From CASICS01 sp045564455 (GTDB taxonomy: Bacteria; Pseudomonadota; Gammaproteobacteria; Magnimaribacterales; AG-339-G14), in assembly GCA_045564455.1 (NCBI GenBank), contig JBJLHG010000002.1, forward strand, positions 186,001-250,000: DNA of 64,000 bases, in the 5' to 3' direction. Shown in pieces: positions 54,206 to 62,904 of this stretch. The stretch's first letter is position 1. The number at the start of each line of letters is the position of its first letter. The notes under the pieces are model-generated. The model had not been told where the DNA came from. It ran no database searches and saw only the letters and a list, made by a program, of their open reading frames with translations. The translations under genes and the position numbers were made by a program.

Positions 54206-54261
54206 ATAATTCTCATCCTTTAGCTGCATTAACCGCTGAAGAAATTAAAAAGGAGGCATAA
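54202..54261 (+). CDS. 19-codon ORF with a copper-amine-oxidase-like start, translational coupler
   Basis: Codes MNNSHPLAALTAEEIKKEA and then stops. The HPLxxLTAEEI pattern resembles the N-terminus of copper amine oxidases, suggesting the remnant of a lost gene, though the match is too short to prove it. It overlaps the upstream gene by ATGA, ends on the base before the next gene's ATG, and carries AAGGAGG at 54249-54255, so it could serve as a translational coupler or leader. Confidence 0.4.
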   Translation: MNNSHPLAALTAEEIKKEA

Positions 54262-54654
54262 ATGTTCAGCCACATAATGATAGGAGCTAATGACATAGAA
54301 AAATCTAAGATGTTCTACGACAAGATTCTGGGAGTTTTGGGATGTAAGCCAGGAAGGTTTTTCCCAAACCTCTCAGGTCAAACAAGATATTTTTATTTTC
54401 ATGAAAATATGACTTTTTGTATATCTGAGCCAATTAATAATGAATTAGCTACTCACGGAAACGGAACCACCATAGGCTTTAGTGTGAAAGATCCAGAAAC
54501 AGGAAACGCTTGGCATGCTGAGGGAATAAAAAATGGCGGTGTTACTTGTGAAGATCCTCCAGGTATTAGAGAAGGAAATGGTTACAAAATGTATTTAGCA
54601 TATCTCAGAGATCCTTCTGGGAACAAACTATGCGGATTTTTAAATATAGACTAA
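54262..54654 (+). CDS. VOC-family (glyoxalase/bleomycin resistance-like) protein
   Basis: A 130-residue protein with two beta-alpha-beta-beta-beta modules: FSHIMIGANDIEKSKMFYDK at the start and YLRDPSGNKLCGF at the end, with metal-ligand-like His3 and a late residue. It has the strongest ribosome site in the neighbourhood (AAGGAGG). Function unknown; the family covers isomerases, dioxygenases and thiol-transferring resistance enzymes. Confidence 0.85.
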   Translation: MFSHIMIGANDIEKSKMFYDKILGVLGCKPGRFFPNLSGQTRYFYFHENMTFCISEPINNELATHGNGTTIGFSVKDPETGNAWHAEGIKNGGVTCEDPPGIREGNGYKMYLAYLRDPSGNKLCGFLNID

Positions 54655-54667
54655 AAGATGAAAATTT

Positions 54668-55282
54668 ATGATTAGAAGCAATTGGATAGTTGCATTATTA
54701 ATTTATTCGATTTTTTTCTTTTGGTATACAAACTTTTCAGGACCTCTATCTCAAGAAGAAATAAATTTGGCAATACAAAGAATTGAAGAAGATGATTTAG
54801 CTTCCAAAGAAGATAAAGAAAATATTCTTAAATTTATGCAAGAGGACGATGGTGGTGATTTTTACATGGTTAACTACCTAGATTTTAACGAAAATCCTCC
54901 CACTTTAAAACATACTGGAAAAGGGGCTTCTGCAGAAGATCTTATGAACTATTATATGGAATATATGTATCCAGAGATGTTTTCTAGGGCTTCACATCCG
55001 GTCTTTTTTGGCGCTATTTCAGCAAATGCTCTAGATCATATTGGCGCTGAAGAAACAAAGAAATGGGACCAAGTGGGAATTGTAAGATATAGAAGTATAA
55101 GAGACATGTTAGAAATTAGTGGTAATGAAGTTTTTAATGAAAGACACGAGTATAAGGTAGGGGCTTTAACAAAAACAATAGCTGTACCTGTACCTTCCCC
55201 TCTATTTTTTGATCTAAGAATTATTATTCTTATGTTAATTTTAATATTAACGCTTAGCCTTGATTTATATAGGAAAAAATAG
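54668..55282 (+). CDS. Membrane-anchored protein of unknown function
   Basis: A 204-residue protein with one helix at each end (about 7-23 and 183-199) and a 160-residue acidic extracytoplasmic domain between them. The domain contains MNYYMEYMYPEMFSRASHPVFFG and RYRSIRDMLEI. No family recognised. It follows the VOC gene by 13 bases. Confidence 0.7.
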   Translation: MIRSNWIVALLIYSIFFFWYTNFSGPLSQEEINLAIQRIEEDDLASKEDKENILKFMQEDDGGDFYMVNYLDFNENPPTLKHTGKGASAEDLMNYYMEYMYPEMFSRASHPVFFGAISANALDHIGAEETKKWDQVGIVRYRSIRDMLEISGNEVFNERHEYKVGALTKTIAVPVPSPLFFDLRIIILMLILILTLSLDLYRKK

Positions 55283-55376
55283 ACAAAATGTCATTTATTG
55301 TACCTTTTTTTAAATTAACAATTAGCTTATAAATTAGTTAAAGTTACAATCTTGTAAATAATTTTTGGGAGAAAAT

Positions 55377-56513
55377 ATGACGGCTACGATATCAAAAGAA
55401 ATAAGAACAGAAATAAATGAAGAAGGAAAACTCTACCTTTCTATTTCAACATCTGATGTGCCTGTTCCAGGTGACGATGAAGTTCTAATAAAAGTTGAAG
55501 CTTCTCCCATCAATCCCTCAGATTTAGGATTATTGATTAGTTTTGCAGCAGATTTATCAAATATTAACACCACAGGGTCAGGTGATGAGACTGTAACCTC
55601 TTTTGGTATTCACCCTGCTTTAATGCAATCACTAAAGCCAAGAGTAGGTCTTTCAATGAAAGCAGGCAACGAAGGTGGTGGAGTAGTTATAGACGCTGGA
55701 AAGAATGTCAAAGATTTAATCGGTAAAACAGTTGGAGTAGCAGGGGGAGAAATGTATTCTCAATACCGTTGTTTGCCTGCAATGAGTTGCTTAGTTATGA
55801 ATGAAGGCACTTCCCCGGTAGAAGCGGCCTCTTCTTTTGTAAATCCTTTGACTGCTTTGGGTTTTACAGAAACCATGAGATTAGAAAATCATAAAGCCAT
55901 AGTTCATACAGCAGCAGCGTCTAATTTAGGGCAAATGTTAGTTAAAATTTGTAAAGCCGATTCAATTCCATTAATCAACATAGTTAGAAAACAAGAGCAT
56001 GTAGACCTTTTAAAAGGCATTGGTGCTGAGTATGTTCTTAACACGTCTGATGCTGATTTCATGGGTAACTTGATTGATGCATTAGTTGAAACTGGAGCAA
56101 CTTTGGGTTTTGACGCAACCGGTGGAGGAAACGAAGGAAAACTGCCTGGGCAAATATTAGCAGCTATGGAAATTGCAGCTAATAAAAATGCTAAGGAATA
56201 CAGTCGATACGGTTCAGATACATACAAACAAGTATATATTTATGGAGGATTAGACCCTTCGCCAACAGTACTTAATAGATCTTTTGGCTTATCTTGGGGG
56301 TTGGGAGGATGGTTACTAACACCATTTATAGGCAGAGTAGGAATGGAAAAATTTCAAGAAATGCGTGACAGAGTAGCAAAAGAAATTACAACAACTTTTG
56401 CAAGTAACTATACTCAAGAGATTTCTTTAGAAGAAATGCTTGATCCAGAGATAATAAAAACTTATGCAAAACAAGCTACTGGTACTAAGTTTTTAGTTAC
56501 GCCGCATAAATGA
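55377..56513 (+). CDS. Zinc-type alcohol dehydrogenase-like (MDR) oxidoreductase
   Basis: A 378-residue medium-chain dehydrogenase/reductase. N-terminal GroES-like domain with PSDLGLLISF where SPINPSD is the quinone-oxidoreductase motif, then EGGGVVIDAGKNV, HTAAASNLGQMLVKIC (Rossmann glycine region) and GFDATGGG. No structural zinc cysteines are seen, as in quinone reductases. The ATG at 55377 is chosen because GGGAG lies 5-6 bases before it; a TTG at 55365 would add four residues. It overlaps the next gene by ATGA. Confidence 0.85.
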   Translation: MTATISKEIRTEINEEGKLYLSISTSDVPVPGDDEVLIKVEASPINPSDLGLLISFAADLSNINTTGSGDETVTSFGIHPALMQSLKPRVGLSMKAGNEGGGVVIDAGKNVKDLIGKTVGVAGGEMYSQYRCLPAMSCLVMNEGTSPVEAASSFVNPLTALGFTETMRLENHKAIVHTAAASNLGQMLVKICKADSIPLINIVRKQEHVDLLKGIGAEYVLNTSDADFMGNLIDALVETGATLGFDATGGGNEGKLPGQILAAMEIAANKNAKEYSRYGSDTYKQVYIYGGLDPSPTVLNRSFGLSWGLGGWLLTPFIGRVGMEKFQEMRDRVAKEITTTFASNYTQEISLEEMLDPEIIKTYAKQATGTKFLVTPHK

Positions 56514-56752
56514 TTCAAAGACTATTTGGCGCAGCGCTAATTTTTTTATCAGCTGCTTATATACCTATTATTGGCGCAATAGCTGTAAACTCATCTTTTA
56601 CGGTTGCTCAAAAAGGCTTGTATAGTGCAATAGTATATGGAGCAAGTTGGATAATATTATTTTTAGGAATATATATGGCTGGACCTGAATTAGTTAAAAA
56701 ACTTAAAGATTTTTATGAAAAAATTAAAATTAAAATCTTCAAACAGAAATAG
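56510..56752 (+). CDS. Small two-helix membrane protein of unknown function
   Basis: An 80-residue protein with two hydrophobic helices (about 4-24 and 38-57) and a lysine-rich cytoplasmic tail (VKKLKDFYEKIKIKIFKQK). Coupled by ATGA to the oxidoreductase gene. No family recognised. Confidence 0.65.
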   Translation: MIQRLFGAALIFLSAAYIPIIGAIAVNSSFTVAQKGLYSAIVYGASWIILFLGIYMAGPELVKKLKDFYEKIKIKIFKQK

Positions 56753-56804
56753 TATTTTTAATTTTATAGTTCTAAGAGAATTAGATTATTCAAATCATAT
56801 TTAA

Positions 56805-57461
56805 ATGAAAAAACAAAAAATAACCTCTTTCATTCACAGAGAAGGATGGAGATTTTCTTTTGTTGCATTATTAATTTCAATATCCTTAAGCTTCATTTGG
56901 CTTCCGCTAGCAATTTTTGGATACTTAGTAACTTTCTTTATTATTTGGTTTTTCAGAGATCCAGAAAGATCTACGCCTGATACTCCCAATGCGATAATTA
57001 GTTCTGCAGACGGAGAAATTTGTTTAATTGATGAAGCATTTCCACCTAAAGAGCTTGGGCTAGAAGATATTTCAATGAAAAGAGTATGTATTTTTATGAA
57101 TGTTTTTAATGTTCACGTAAATAGAAGTCCGATAGAAGGAAGTGTGGAAAAAATCTCTTATAAAGAAGGAAGTTTTTTCAATGCCAGCTTAGACAAAGCA
57201 AGTGAAAAAAATGAAAGAAATTCATTGATTATAAAAACACAAAATGGAGCCCAAATCATAGTTGTTCAAATTGCAGGATTAATAGCCAGAAGAATTTTGA
57301 GCTTCATTAAAACGGGAAAATATTTATCTGCCGGAGAAAGATTTGGTTTGATAAGATTTGGCTCAAGAGTAGATATATATATGCCAAAAAATACAAAAAT
57401 AGATATAGGCCTTGGCGATAAAGTTGTTGCTGGCGAGACAATAATTGCTCATCTGAAATAA
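56805..57461 (+). CDS. psd: Phosphatidylserine decarboxylase, short form
   Basis: Makes phosphatidylethanolamine from phosphatidylserine. The 218-residue proenzyme has membrane helices near the N-terminus (about 17-50), WFFRDPER, the conserved FMNVFNVHVNRSP with its histidine, and the RFGSRVD self-cleavage site, where the serine of GS becomes the pyruvoyl group. The short form is typical of Bacteroidetes and alphaproteobacteria rather than of enteric-type gammaproteobacteria. pssA follows after 7 bases. Confidence 0.93.
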   Translation: MKKQKITSFIHREGWRFSFVALLISISLSFIWLPLAIFGYLVTFFIIWFFRDPERSTPDTPNAIISSADGEICLIDEAFPPKELGLEDISMKRVCIFMNVFNVHVNRSPIEGSVEKISYKEGSFFNASLDKASEKNERNSLIIKTQNGAQIIVVQIAGLIARRILSFIKTGKYLSAGERFGLIRFGSRVDIYMPKNTKIDIGLGDKVVAGETIIAHLK

Positions 57462-57468
57462 TTTCTGA

Positions 57469-58191
57469 ATGAAAAAGATAGATTTTAGATCTCTAATACC
57501 TAATTTAATTACATTAGCAGGGCTTTCTTTTGGTCTCAGTTCTATAAGATTTGCACTAGAATTACAGTTTGAAACAGCGGTAGTTTTCATTATTTTTGCA
57601 GCAATATGTGATGTGCTGGATGGTTTAGTGGCAAGAGTTTTAAACAGTCAATCTGAATTAGGAGCTGAATTAGATTCTTTAGCAGATTTTGTAAATTTTG
57701 GAGTTGCCCCAGGACTAATTTTATATATGAGCATCATGCATGAAAGAGATTTTGTAGGCTCTATTGCAGTGCTTATCTATATTTTATTTTCTTGTATCAG
57801 ACTAGCTATATTTAACTTGGATTCAGAAGATCAAAGCTCTGAGCAATCAGGGTTCTTTATGGGTATACCTACGCCAGTTGGAGCTGTTTTGATTCTGTTA
57901 CCGGTCACACACATATTTATTGGATTTGATTGGGCCTCAGAAAATATAAATCTTGTTGCAATTTATACAGTTCTAATAGGAGCTTTACTAATAAGCAGGG
58001 TTCCAACCTACTCTTCAAAAAGAGAAAAGTTAAAATTAAAAAAAAATAATTATGTTATTTTTTTAATACTTTTTACTCTAGTCATTCTTGGTCTGATAAA
58101 TTTCTTATGGATCTCATTGACTCTTCTGTCGGCTTTATACATTTTAAGTATTCCTTTTTCTCTGAGAGCTTGGAAAAATCAAAAGTCCTAA
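57469..58191 (+). CDS. pssA: CDP-diacylglycerol--serine O-phosphatidyltransferase
   Basis: Integral membrane enzyme, 240 residues, with the CDP-alcohol phosphatidyltransferase motif spread as CDVLDGLVARVL, GAELDSLAD (DG-x2-AR-x8-G-x3-D-x3-D). About seven membrane helices. This is the CDP-OH-P type, not the phospholipase-D-like enzyme of E. coli. Forms a two-step PE module with psd. Confidence 0.92.
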   Translation: MKKIDFRSLIPNLITLAGLSFGLSSIRFALELQFETAVVFIIFAAICDVLDGLVARVLNSQSELGAELDSLADFVNFGVAPGLILYMSIMHERDFVGSIAVLIYILFSCIRLAIFNLDSEDQSSEQSGFFMGIPTPVGAVLILLPVTHIFIGFDWASENINLVAIYTVLIGALLISRVPTYSSKREKLKLKKNNYVIFLILFTLVILGLINFLWISLTLLSALYILSIPFSLRAWKNQKS

Positions 58192-58260
58192 AATTTTTAT
58201 TTTCCTAAAGGGCTATGATGAATCTATTAAGTTAGAATATTAAAAAACGAGGGGGTTTTT

Positions 58261-58740
58261 ATGCCAGAAATTACAATATTGGGTTGGTTTCATACCATTC
58301 TTGGAGTCTTAGCTTTGCTTTTTGGCTTCTACTCTTTAGGAAAATATAAGTTCATAAAATATGAAAACTTTTCGGGTAAATTTTATTTGCTGATTACTTT
58401 GATTGTTGCGGGAACTTCATTGCTTATATACAACCAAGGAGGATTTGGCCCAGCACATGCGATGGGAGTTCTAGCAATAGGCGCGGTTCTTGTTGGGATT
58501 TTTGCTGAAAAAACAGAAGTTTTCAGAAGTTTCTCTAAATATATTGAAACTTTGAGTTACTCCTCAACTTTTTTATTCCATTTGGTGCCGGCAACATTTG
58601 ATGGTCTAAGAAGATTACCAACAGATAATCCAATAGTGAAAGAATTAGATGATCCTATTTTATTAAATTCTATTCTGGCGGTATTTTTAATATATTTATT
58701 ATTATTAGCTTCTCAATTTTATATTCTCTATAAAAAATAA
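58261..58740 (+). CDS. Multi-helix membrane protein of unknown function
   Basis: A 159-residue protein with about five hydrophobic segments (5-25, 42-58, 66-82, 100-112, 137-156). NQGGFGPAHAMGV and SSTFLFHLVPATFDGLRRLP are the distinctive loops; the histidines in them could bind heme or metal but this is speculative. It has GAGGGGG as ribosome site and precedes the serine hydrolase by 4 bases. Confidence 0.7.
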   Translation: MPEITILGWFHTILGVLALLFGFYSLGKYKFIKYENFSGKFYLLITLIVAGTSLLIYNQGGFGPAHAMGVLAIGAVLVGIFAEKTEVFRSFSKYIETLSYSSTFLFHLVPATFDGLRRLPTDNPIVKELDDPILLNSILAVFLIYLLLLASQFYILYKK

Positions 58741-58744
58741 AAAA

Positions 58745-59953
58745 ATGAAGTCCGCTATAGTATTAATTTTAATAATCATTATTGTAATCTTAGCTATACT
58801 ATTTGGACCTAATGTTTGGAGAATCTATAAAGTGACTAATTTATTTAATGAAGAATCTATCTCATATAATTTTATAAATATGGATGAATTTTTTCCCATA
58901 TCAACTCCAATAAAAGCTTCAGAAAATCCTCATATATTTGAAAAAAAAGAAAACTTCCAACTTCCTGAAACATATTTTTACGAAGGAGAAGAAAAAAGCT
59001 TGATGAATGCCATTGATTATTTTCAAACAGATGGAATGGTCATTTTGCATAAAGGAGATTTGATTTATGAGAATTACTGGAATGATAATAAAGAAGATAC
59101 TAGACACATTATATGGTCAGTATCAAAATCATTTTTATCAGCTTTGATAGGAATAGCAGTAGAAGAAGGGTTAATTGAAAGTATTGAAGATCCAATTACT
59201 AAGTACCTCAAAGACTTTATTGGAACAGGATATGAGGGAGTCTCAATTAAAAACCTTCTTCAAATGTCTTCTGGAATTGGTTTTAATGAGGACTATGGAG
59301 ATCCTGATTCTGATATAAATCGTTATGGAAGAGTAACTGCTACCGGCACATCTCAAAGAGAATTTGCTAAAACCTTAAAAAACGCTAGAACGCCTGGAAC
59401 CTATAATCATTATGTGAGTTTAGACTCTCAAATGCTGGGAATGTTAGTTGCTGAAGTTTCAGGAGTTTCTATTAAGGAGTATCTCCACGATAAAATTTGG
59501 AATCAGATTGGCATGCAAGATGACGCTTTTTATTTAACAGATCATCAGGATATAGAAATGTCTCTGGGAGGTCTCAATGCAACTGTAAGGGACCTTGCTA
59601 AATTTGGGCAACTATACTTAAACAAGGGAAGCTGGAAAGGCAAACAAATTGTTCCTGAACAATGGGTAGCTGACTCAACGATTCCAGATGGAAAACATGT
59701 GCAACCTTTTGCAGGCGAAGATTTATCATCGAGTAATTGGGGGTATGGCTATCAATGGTGGGTGCCTGGACCAGTAGTAACAGATTACACAGCTCATGGT
59801 GTTTACAATCAATTTGTTTACGTAGATCCAAAAACAGAAATTGTAATAGCAAAAACTTCCTCTAACTTTAGATTTGTAGAAGAAAAAGAATTTACTAAAG
59901 ATGCACACATAGCTATCTTTAGAGCAATATCTGAATTGATTTCAGAAAATTAA
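58745..59953 (+). CDS. Beta-lactamase-fold serine hydrolase (class C-like)
   Basis: A 402-residue membrane-anchored enzyme (helix about 3-21). The catalytic SxxK is Ser125-Val-Ser-Lys128 in WSVSKSF; YNHYVSLDS carries the second-motif tyrosine; HGVYNQFVYVDP is the third-motif (HxG-like) region; WGYGYQWW is typical. The family includes esterases, transesterases and peptidases; resistance should not be assumed. Confidence 0.88.
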   Translation: MKSAIVLILIIIIVILAILFGPNVWRIYKVTNLFNEESISYNFINMDEFFPISTPIKASENPHIFEKKENFQLPETYFYEGEEKSLMNAIDYFQTDGMVILHKGDLIYENYWNDNKEDTRHIIWSVSKSFLSALIGIAVEEGLIESIEDPITKYLKDFIGTGYEGVSIKNLLQMSSGIGFNEDYGDPDSDINRYGRVTATGTSQREFAKTLKNARTPGTYNHYVSLDSQMLGMLVAEVSGVSIKEYLHDKIWNQIGMQDDAFYLTDHQDIEMSLGGLNATVRDLAKFGQLYLNKGSWKGKQIVPEQWVADSTIPDGKHVQPFAGEDLSSSNWGYGYQWWVPGPVVTDYTAHGVYNQFVYVDPKTEIVIAKTSSNFRFVEEKEFTKDAHIAIFRAISELISEN

Positions 59954-59986
59954 ATAACTTTTATAATCTTCAAAATATTTACTATC

Positions 59987-60580
59987 GTGAAAGAAGGAAA
60001 AATTTTAGTTCCCAAAATACATTTGGCAAATAGGCCCAAAATAATTCAGTGGATTGGAAGAACCATACAGAAATTTTCTGGCTGGAAAGTTCATGGAGAA
60101 ATACCAAATTTAGAAAAATTTGTTTTAGTAGGAGGCCCTCATACTTCTAATTGGGATTTTGTTCATGCCTTGGCTCTTATTTGGGCAATAGATTTAAAAT
60201 TATATGTATTGGCTAAACATACTCTTTTCTCAATTCCTATTTTAAAAAATATTATGAGAGGCATTGGAGGAATTCCAGTAGACAGAAAAAATCCCCAGTT
60301 AGTAGTTGACCAAGTGTCTAAATTATTAGATGAGAGAGGAGGTGTCATCATTGGCCTTACCCCAGAGGGAACAAGATCAAAAGTAGAAAAATGGAAATCC
60401 GGCTTCTTAAGAATATCAAAACAAATGGATTGTAAAATAGCGTTAGTGGGAATAGATTTTGATAAGAAAGTTTGTACTTTTAGTGGATTTTTTGAACCTT
60501 CAGGAGATAATGAAAAAGATGTTAAAGATTTAAAGTCTTTTTACAAAGATTTTAAACCAAAAATACCAGAAAATTTTTAA
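59987..60580 (+). CDS. Lysophospholipid acyltransferase-like protein
   Basis: A 197-residue member of the PlsC-like family. GGPHTSNWDFVHAL carries the H-x4-D-type motif as HTSNWD, GIGGIPVDRKNP is the second block and TPEGTRSKVEKWKSGF the third. No N-terminal membrane helix is evident. Start is GTG. Fits phospholipid or lipid A remodelling beside psd and pssA. Confidence 0.85.
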   Translation: MKEGKILVPKIHLANRPKIIQWIGRTIQKFSGWKVHGEIPNLEKFVLVGGPHTSNWDFVHALALIWAIDLKLYVLAKHTLFSIPILKNIMRGIGGIPVDRKNPQLVVDQVSKLLDERGGVIIGLTPEGTRSKVEKWKSGFLRISKQMDCKIALVGIDFDKKVCTFSGFFEPSGDNEKDVKDLKSFYKDFKPKIPENF

Positions 60581-60594
60581 AAGAGGAGATTCAG

Positions 60595-61011
60595 ATGTTA
60601 GAAATTTATCAATCAGTTTTTATTGGTTTTTGGGTAATATTATCCACGATAATTATTCAGGCTTTAATCCTAGTCGGAGCACACAGAGCACAACCTGGTT
60701 ATCAAGTTGGTGTGATAGATCCCAACTTAGGACAAGAATCCTTTTTTTTCAGAAGTCATCGTGCTTTTTGGAATTCCCTAGAGAATATAGTTCCTCTCTT
60801 TGGCTTGGGGATAATAGCTATACTATCCGGGTACAATGCTGAAAAATTAAATTTCATTATATGGGTTTATGCAATTTCCAGAATAATTCATATGATTTTA
60901 TATTATTCAATTGCGACAGATAAAAATCCCAGTTTGAGAAGTTTATTTTGGATCTCAGGACTTTTTGCAAATATATATTTAATGGTTGATCTGGGTCTTT
61001 TCTTAATTTGA
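60595..61011 (+). CDS. MAPEG-family membrane protein
   Basis: A 138-residue four-helix protein with FFRSHRAFWNSLENIVPLFGL, the family's second-helix signature, and ISRIIHMILYY in the third helix. It has AAGAGGAG as a strong ribosome site. Second MAPEG gene of the window; likely membrane glutathione-linked detoxification, by family only. Confidence 0.87.
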   Translation: MLEIYQSVFIGFWVILSTIIIQALILVGAHRAQPGYQVGVIDPNLGQESFFFRSHRAFWNSLENIVPLFGLGIIAILSGYNAEKLNFIIWVYAISRIIHMILYYSIATDKNPSLRSLFWISGLFANIYLMVDLGLFLI

Positions 61012-61043
61012 TGGATAAATAAAAAAAAATTATATAATCCCAT

Positions 61044-61898
61044 ATGGAAAATAATTCAGGGAATATATCTTTCATCGTTCCATGTTATGAAAGTTCAAAT
61101 GCTTTAAAAACTCTTCTTTTATCTATTCCAAAAGAACATGAAGTTATTCTTGTGAATAACTCTCAAGAAAAAGAAATTAAAAATGTTGCAAGTATTTATG
61201 ATTGCAAAATAATTCAAAATGAAAAAAATCTGGGGTTTGGCTCTGCATGTAATATTGGAGCAAGACTAGCGAAAGGAGACTTTCTTTTTTTTCTAAACCC
61301 TGACTCTTCTCTTAGTCCAGATGCAATAAGCGAGCTATTAAAAGCGGTTGAAAGGTATCCTGAAGCAAGCGCTTTTAATCCTAAAATCTCTGATGCGTTA
61401 GGCAAACAAAACTTTAAGAGAAGGTCTGTTTTATTACCCAAAAAAGAATGGATGAGTAGAAAACGTCCAGAAGGAGACAAAGAAGTTTCAATTTTAAGTG
61501 GATCAGCAATTTTTATAAAGAAAGAGGTTTTTTTAAAGATTTCCGGATTTGATGAAAATATATTTTTGTATCATGAAGATGATGATTTATCTATTAGATT
61601 AAAAGCAGAGGTGGGCCCTTTGATGTATATTCATAATGCTTTAGTGACTCACATAGGAGGTAGCTCAAGCTCGAGAAATTCAACAATAGCTGCACTTAAA
61701 GGCTATCATATGGGTAGATCAAGAGTTTATGCTCAAAAAAAACATAAAATAAAAGGGTCTACATTAAAAAATATTATGTTTGCAAGTTTTCAATTATTAT
61801 CTCCGGAAATTTTATTTTCTTCTAGAAAAAGAGCTAAATTCTATGCTTTCTTCAAAGGCGTCAATGAAGAAATTTTTTTTAAGGATAAAGTTAAGTAG
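61044..61898 (+). CDS. Family 2 glycosyltransferase (rhamnosyltransferase-like)
   Basis: GT-A fold enzyme, 284 residues. FIVPCYESSNALKTLLLSI starts the fold, VILVNNSQ the nucleotide strand, NLGFGSACNIGARLAKGD the typical helix, and FLNPDSSLSPD the metal-binding DxD-like site; SGSAIFIKKEVF and GFDENIFLYHEDDDLSIRL close the catalytic core. It is 2 bases before rmlB, suggesting that it uses dTDP-rhamnose. Confidence 0.88.
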   Translation: MENNSGNISFIVPCYESSNALKTLLLSIPKEHEVILVNNSQEKEIKNVASIYDCKIIQNEKNLGFGSACNIGARLAKGDFLFFLNPDSSLSPDAISELLKAVERYPEASAFNPKISDALGKQNFKRRSVLLPKKEWMSRKRPEGDKEVSILSGSAIFIKKEVFLKISGFDENIFLYHEDDDLSIRLKAEVGPLMYIHNALVTHIGGSSSSRNSTIAALKGYHMGRSRVYAQKKHKIKGSTLKNIMFASFQLLSPEILFSSRKRAKFYAFFKGVNEEIFFKDKVK

Positions 61899-61900
61899 AT

Positions 61901-62896
61901 ATGATATTTGTTACAGGTGGAGCAGGTTTTATAGGCTCAAATTTCATTTTAAAATGGCTAAATTATTCAGAAGAAAGTATTTTAAATATAGATAATCTAT
62001 CTTATGCAGCTAACCTAAAAAATCTATCTGCAGTAGAAAAAGATATTAGATACAAATTCGAAAAAGTAAATATCCAAAATCAACAAAAAATAGAAGATCT
62101 TTTTTTTGAAAATAAACCTAGAGCAATTATAAACTTTGCTGCTGAAAGCCACGTCGATAAGTCTATTGAGGGGCCAGAAGCTTTTATAAACGCAAATATC
62201 TTAGGAACTTTTTCTATGCTTAATGCAGCCCTAAACTATTACAAAGTAATATCTAAAGAAGAAAAAAGAAGTTTTAGGTTTATACATGTTTCAACAGATG
62301 AAGTTTTTGGCTCCTTAAAAAAAGAAGACCAAAGCTCAAATGAAAAAAGTGCTTATAAACCAAACAGTCCGTATTCTGCTTCTAAAGCGGCTAGTGATCA
62401 TTTAGTCAGGGCTTGGTTTCATACCTATGGTTTGCCAACCATAACCTCAAATTGCACTAATAATTATGGACCAAGACAATTTACTGAAAAATTAATTCCT
62501 TTGATAATATCTAATGCAGTTAAAGGAAAAAAATTGCCAATTTATGGAGACGGAAAAAATATAAGAGATTGGCTTTATGTAGAAGATCATTGTTCAGCAA
62601 TAATAAAAATTTTAGAAAAAGGCAAAGTAGGAGAGACTTATAATATTGGTGGAAACAGTGAAAAAAATAACAATGAAATTGTTTCAGAAATTTGCAAAAT
62701 TTTAGATTCCATTTCGCCAAGAGAAGACAAGACTTCATACTTATCTCAAATTGAATATGTAGAAGATAGAGCGGGTCATGATTTTAGATATAGCTTAGAT
62801 ATTTCAAAAATAAACAAGGAACTTGGCTGGTTCCCAGAACAAACTTTTTCTGCTGGATTAGAAAAAACAATTAAATGGTATCTGGATAATTTATAA
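61901..62896 (+). CDS. rmlB: dTDP-glucose 4,6-dehydratase
   Basis: Second step of dTDP-L-rhamnose synthesis. The 331-residue SDR protein starts FVTGGAGFIGSNFI (NAD binding), has FAAESHVDKSIEGP, HVSTDEVFGSL with catalytic Thr-Asp-Glu, YSASKAASDHLVRA with the catalytic Tyr-x3-Lys, and NCTNNYGPRQFTEKLIPLI. Catalytic residues are intact. Order rmlB-rmlD-rmlA. Confidence 0.96.
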   Translation: MIFVTGGAGFIGSNFILKWLNYSEESILNIDNLSYAANLKNLSAVEKDIRYKFEKVNIQNQQKIEDLFFENKPRAIINFAAESHVDKSIEGPEAFINANILGTFSMLNAALNYYKVISKEEKRSFRFIHVSTDEVFGSLKKEDQSSNEKSAYKPNSPYSASKAASDHLVRAWFHTYGLPTITSNCTNNYGPRQFTEKLIPLIISNAVKGKKLPIYGDGKNIRDWLYVEDHCSAIIKILEKGKVGETYNIGGNSEKNNNEIVSEICKILDSISPREDKTSYLSQIEYVEDRAGHDFRYSLDISKINKELGWFPEQTFSAGLEKTIKWYLDNL

Positions 62897-62904
62897 ATCT
62901 TGTA

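Noticed and set aside
58745..59953. Antibiotic-resistance beta-lactamase
   Set aside because: The fold and SxxK motif fit, but the sequence features match the broad esterase/peptidase group; no evidence for resistance.
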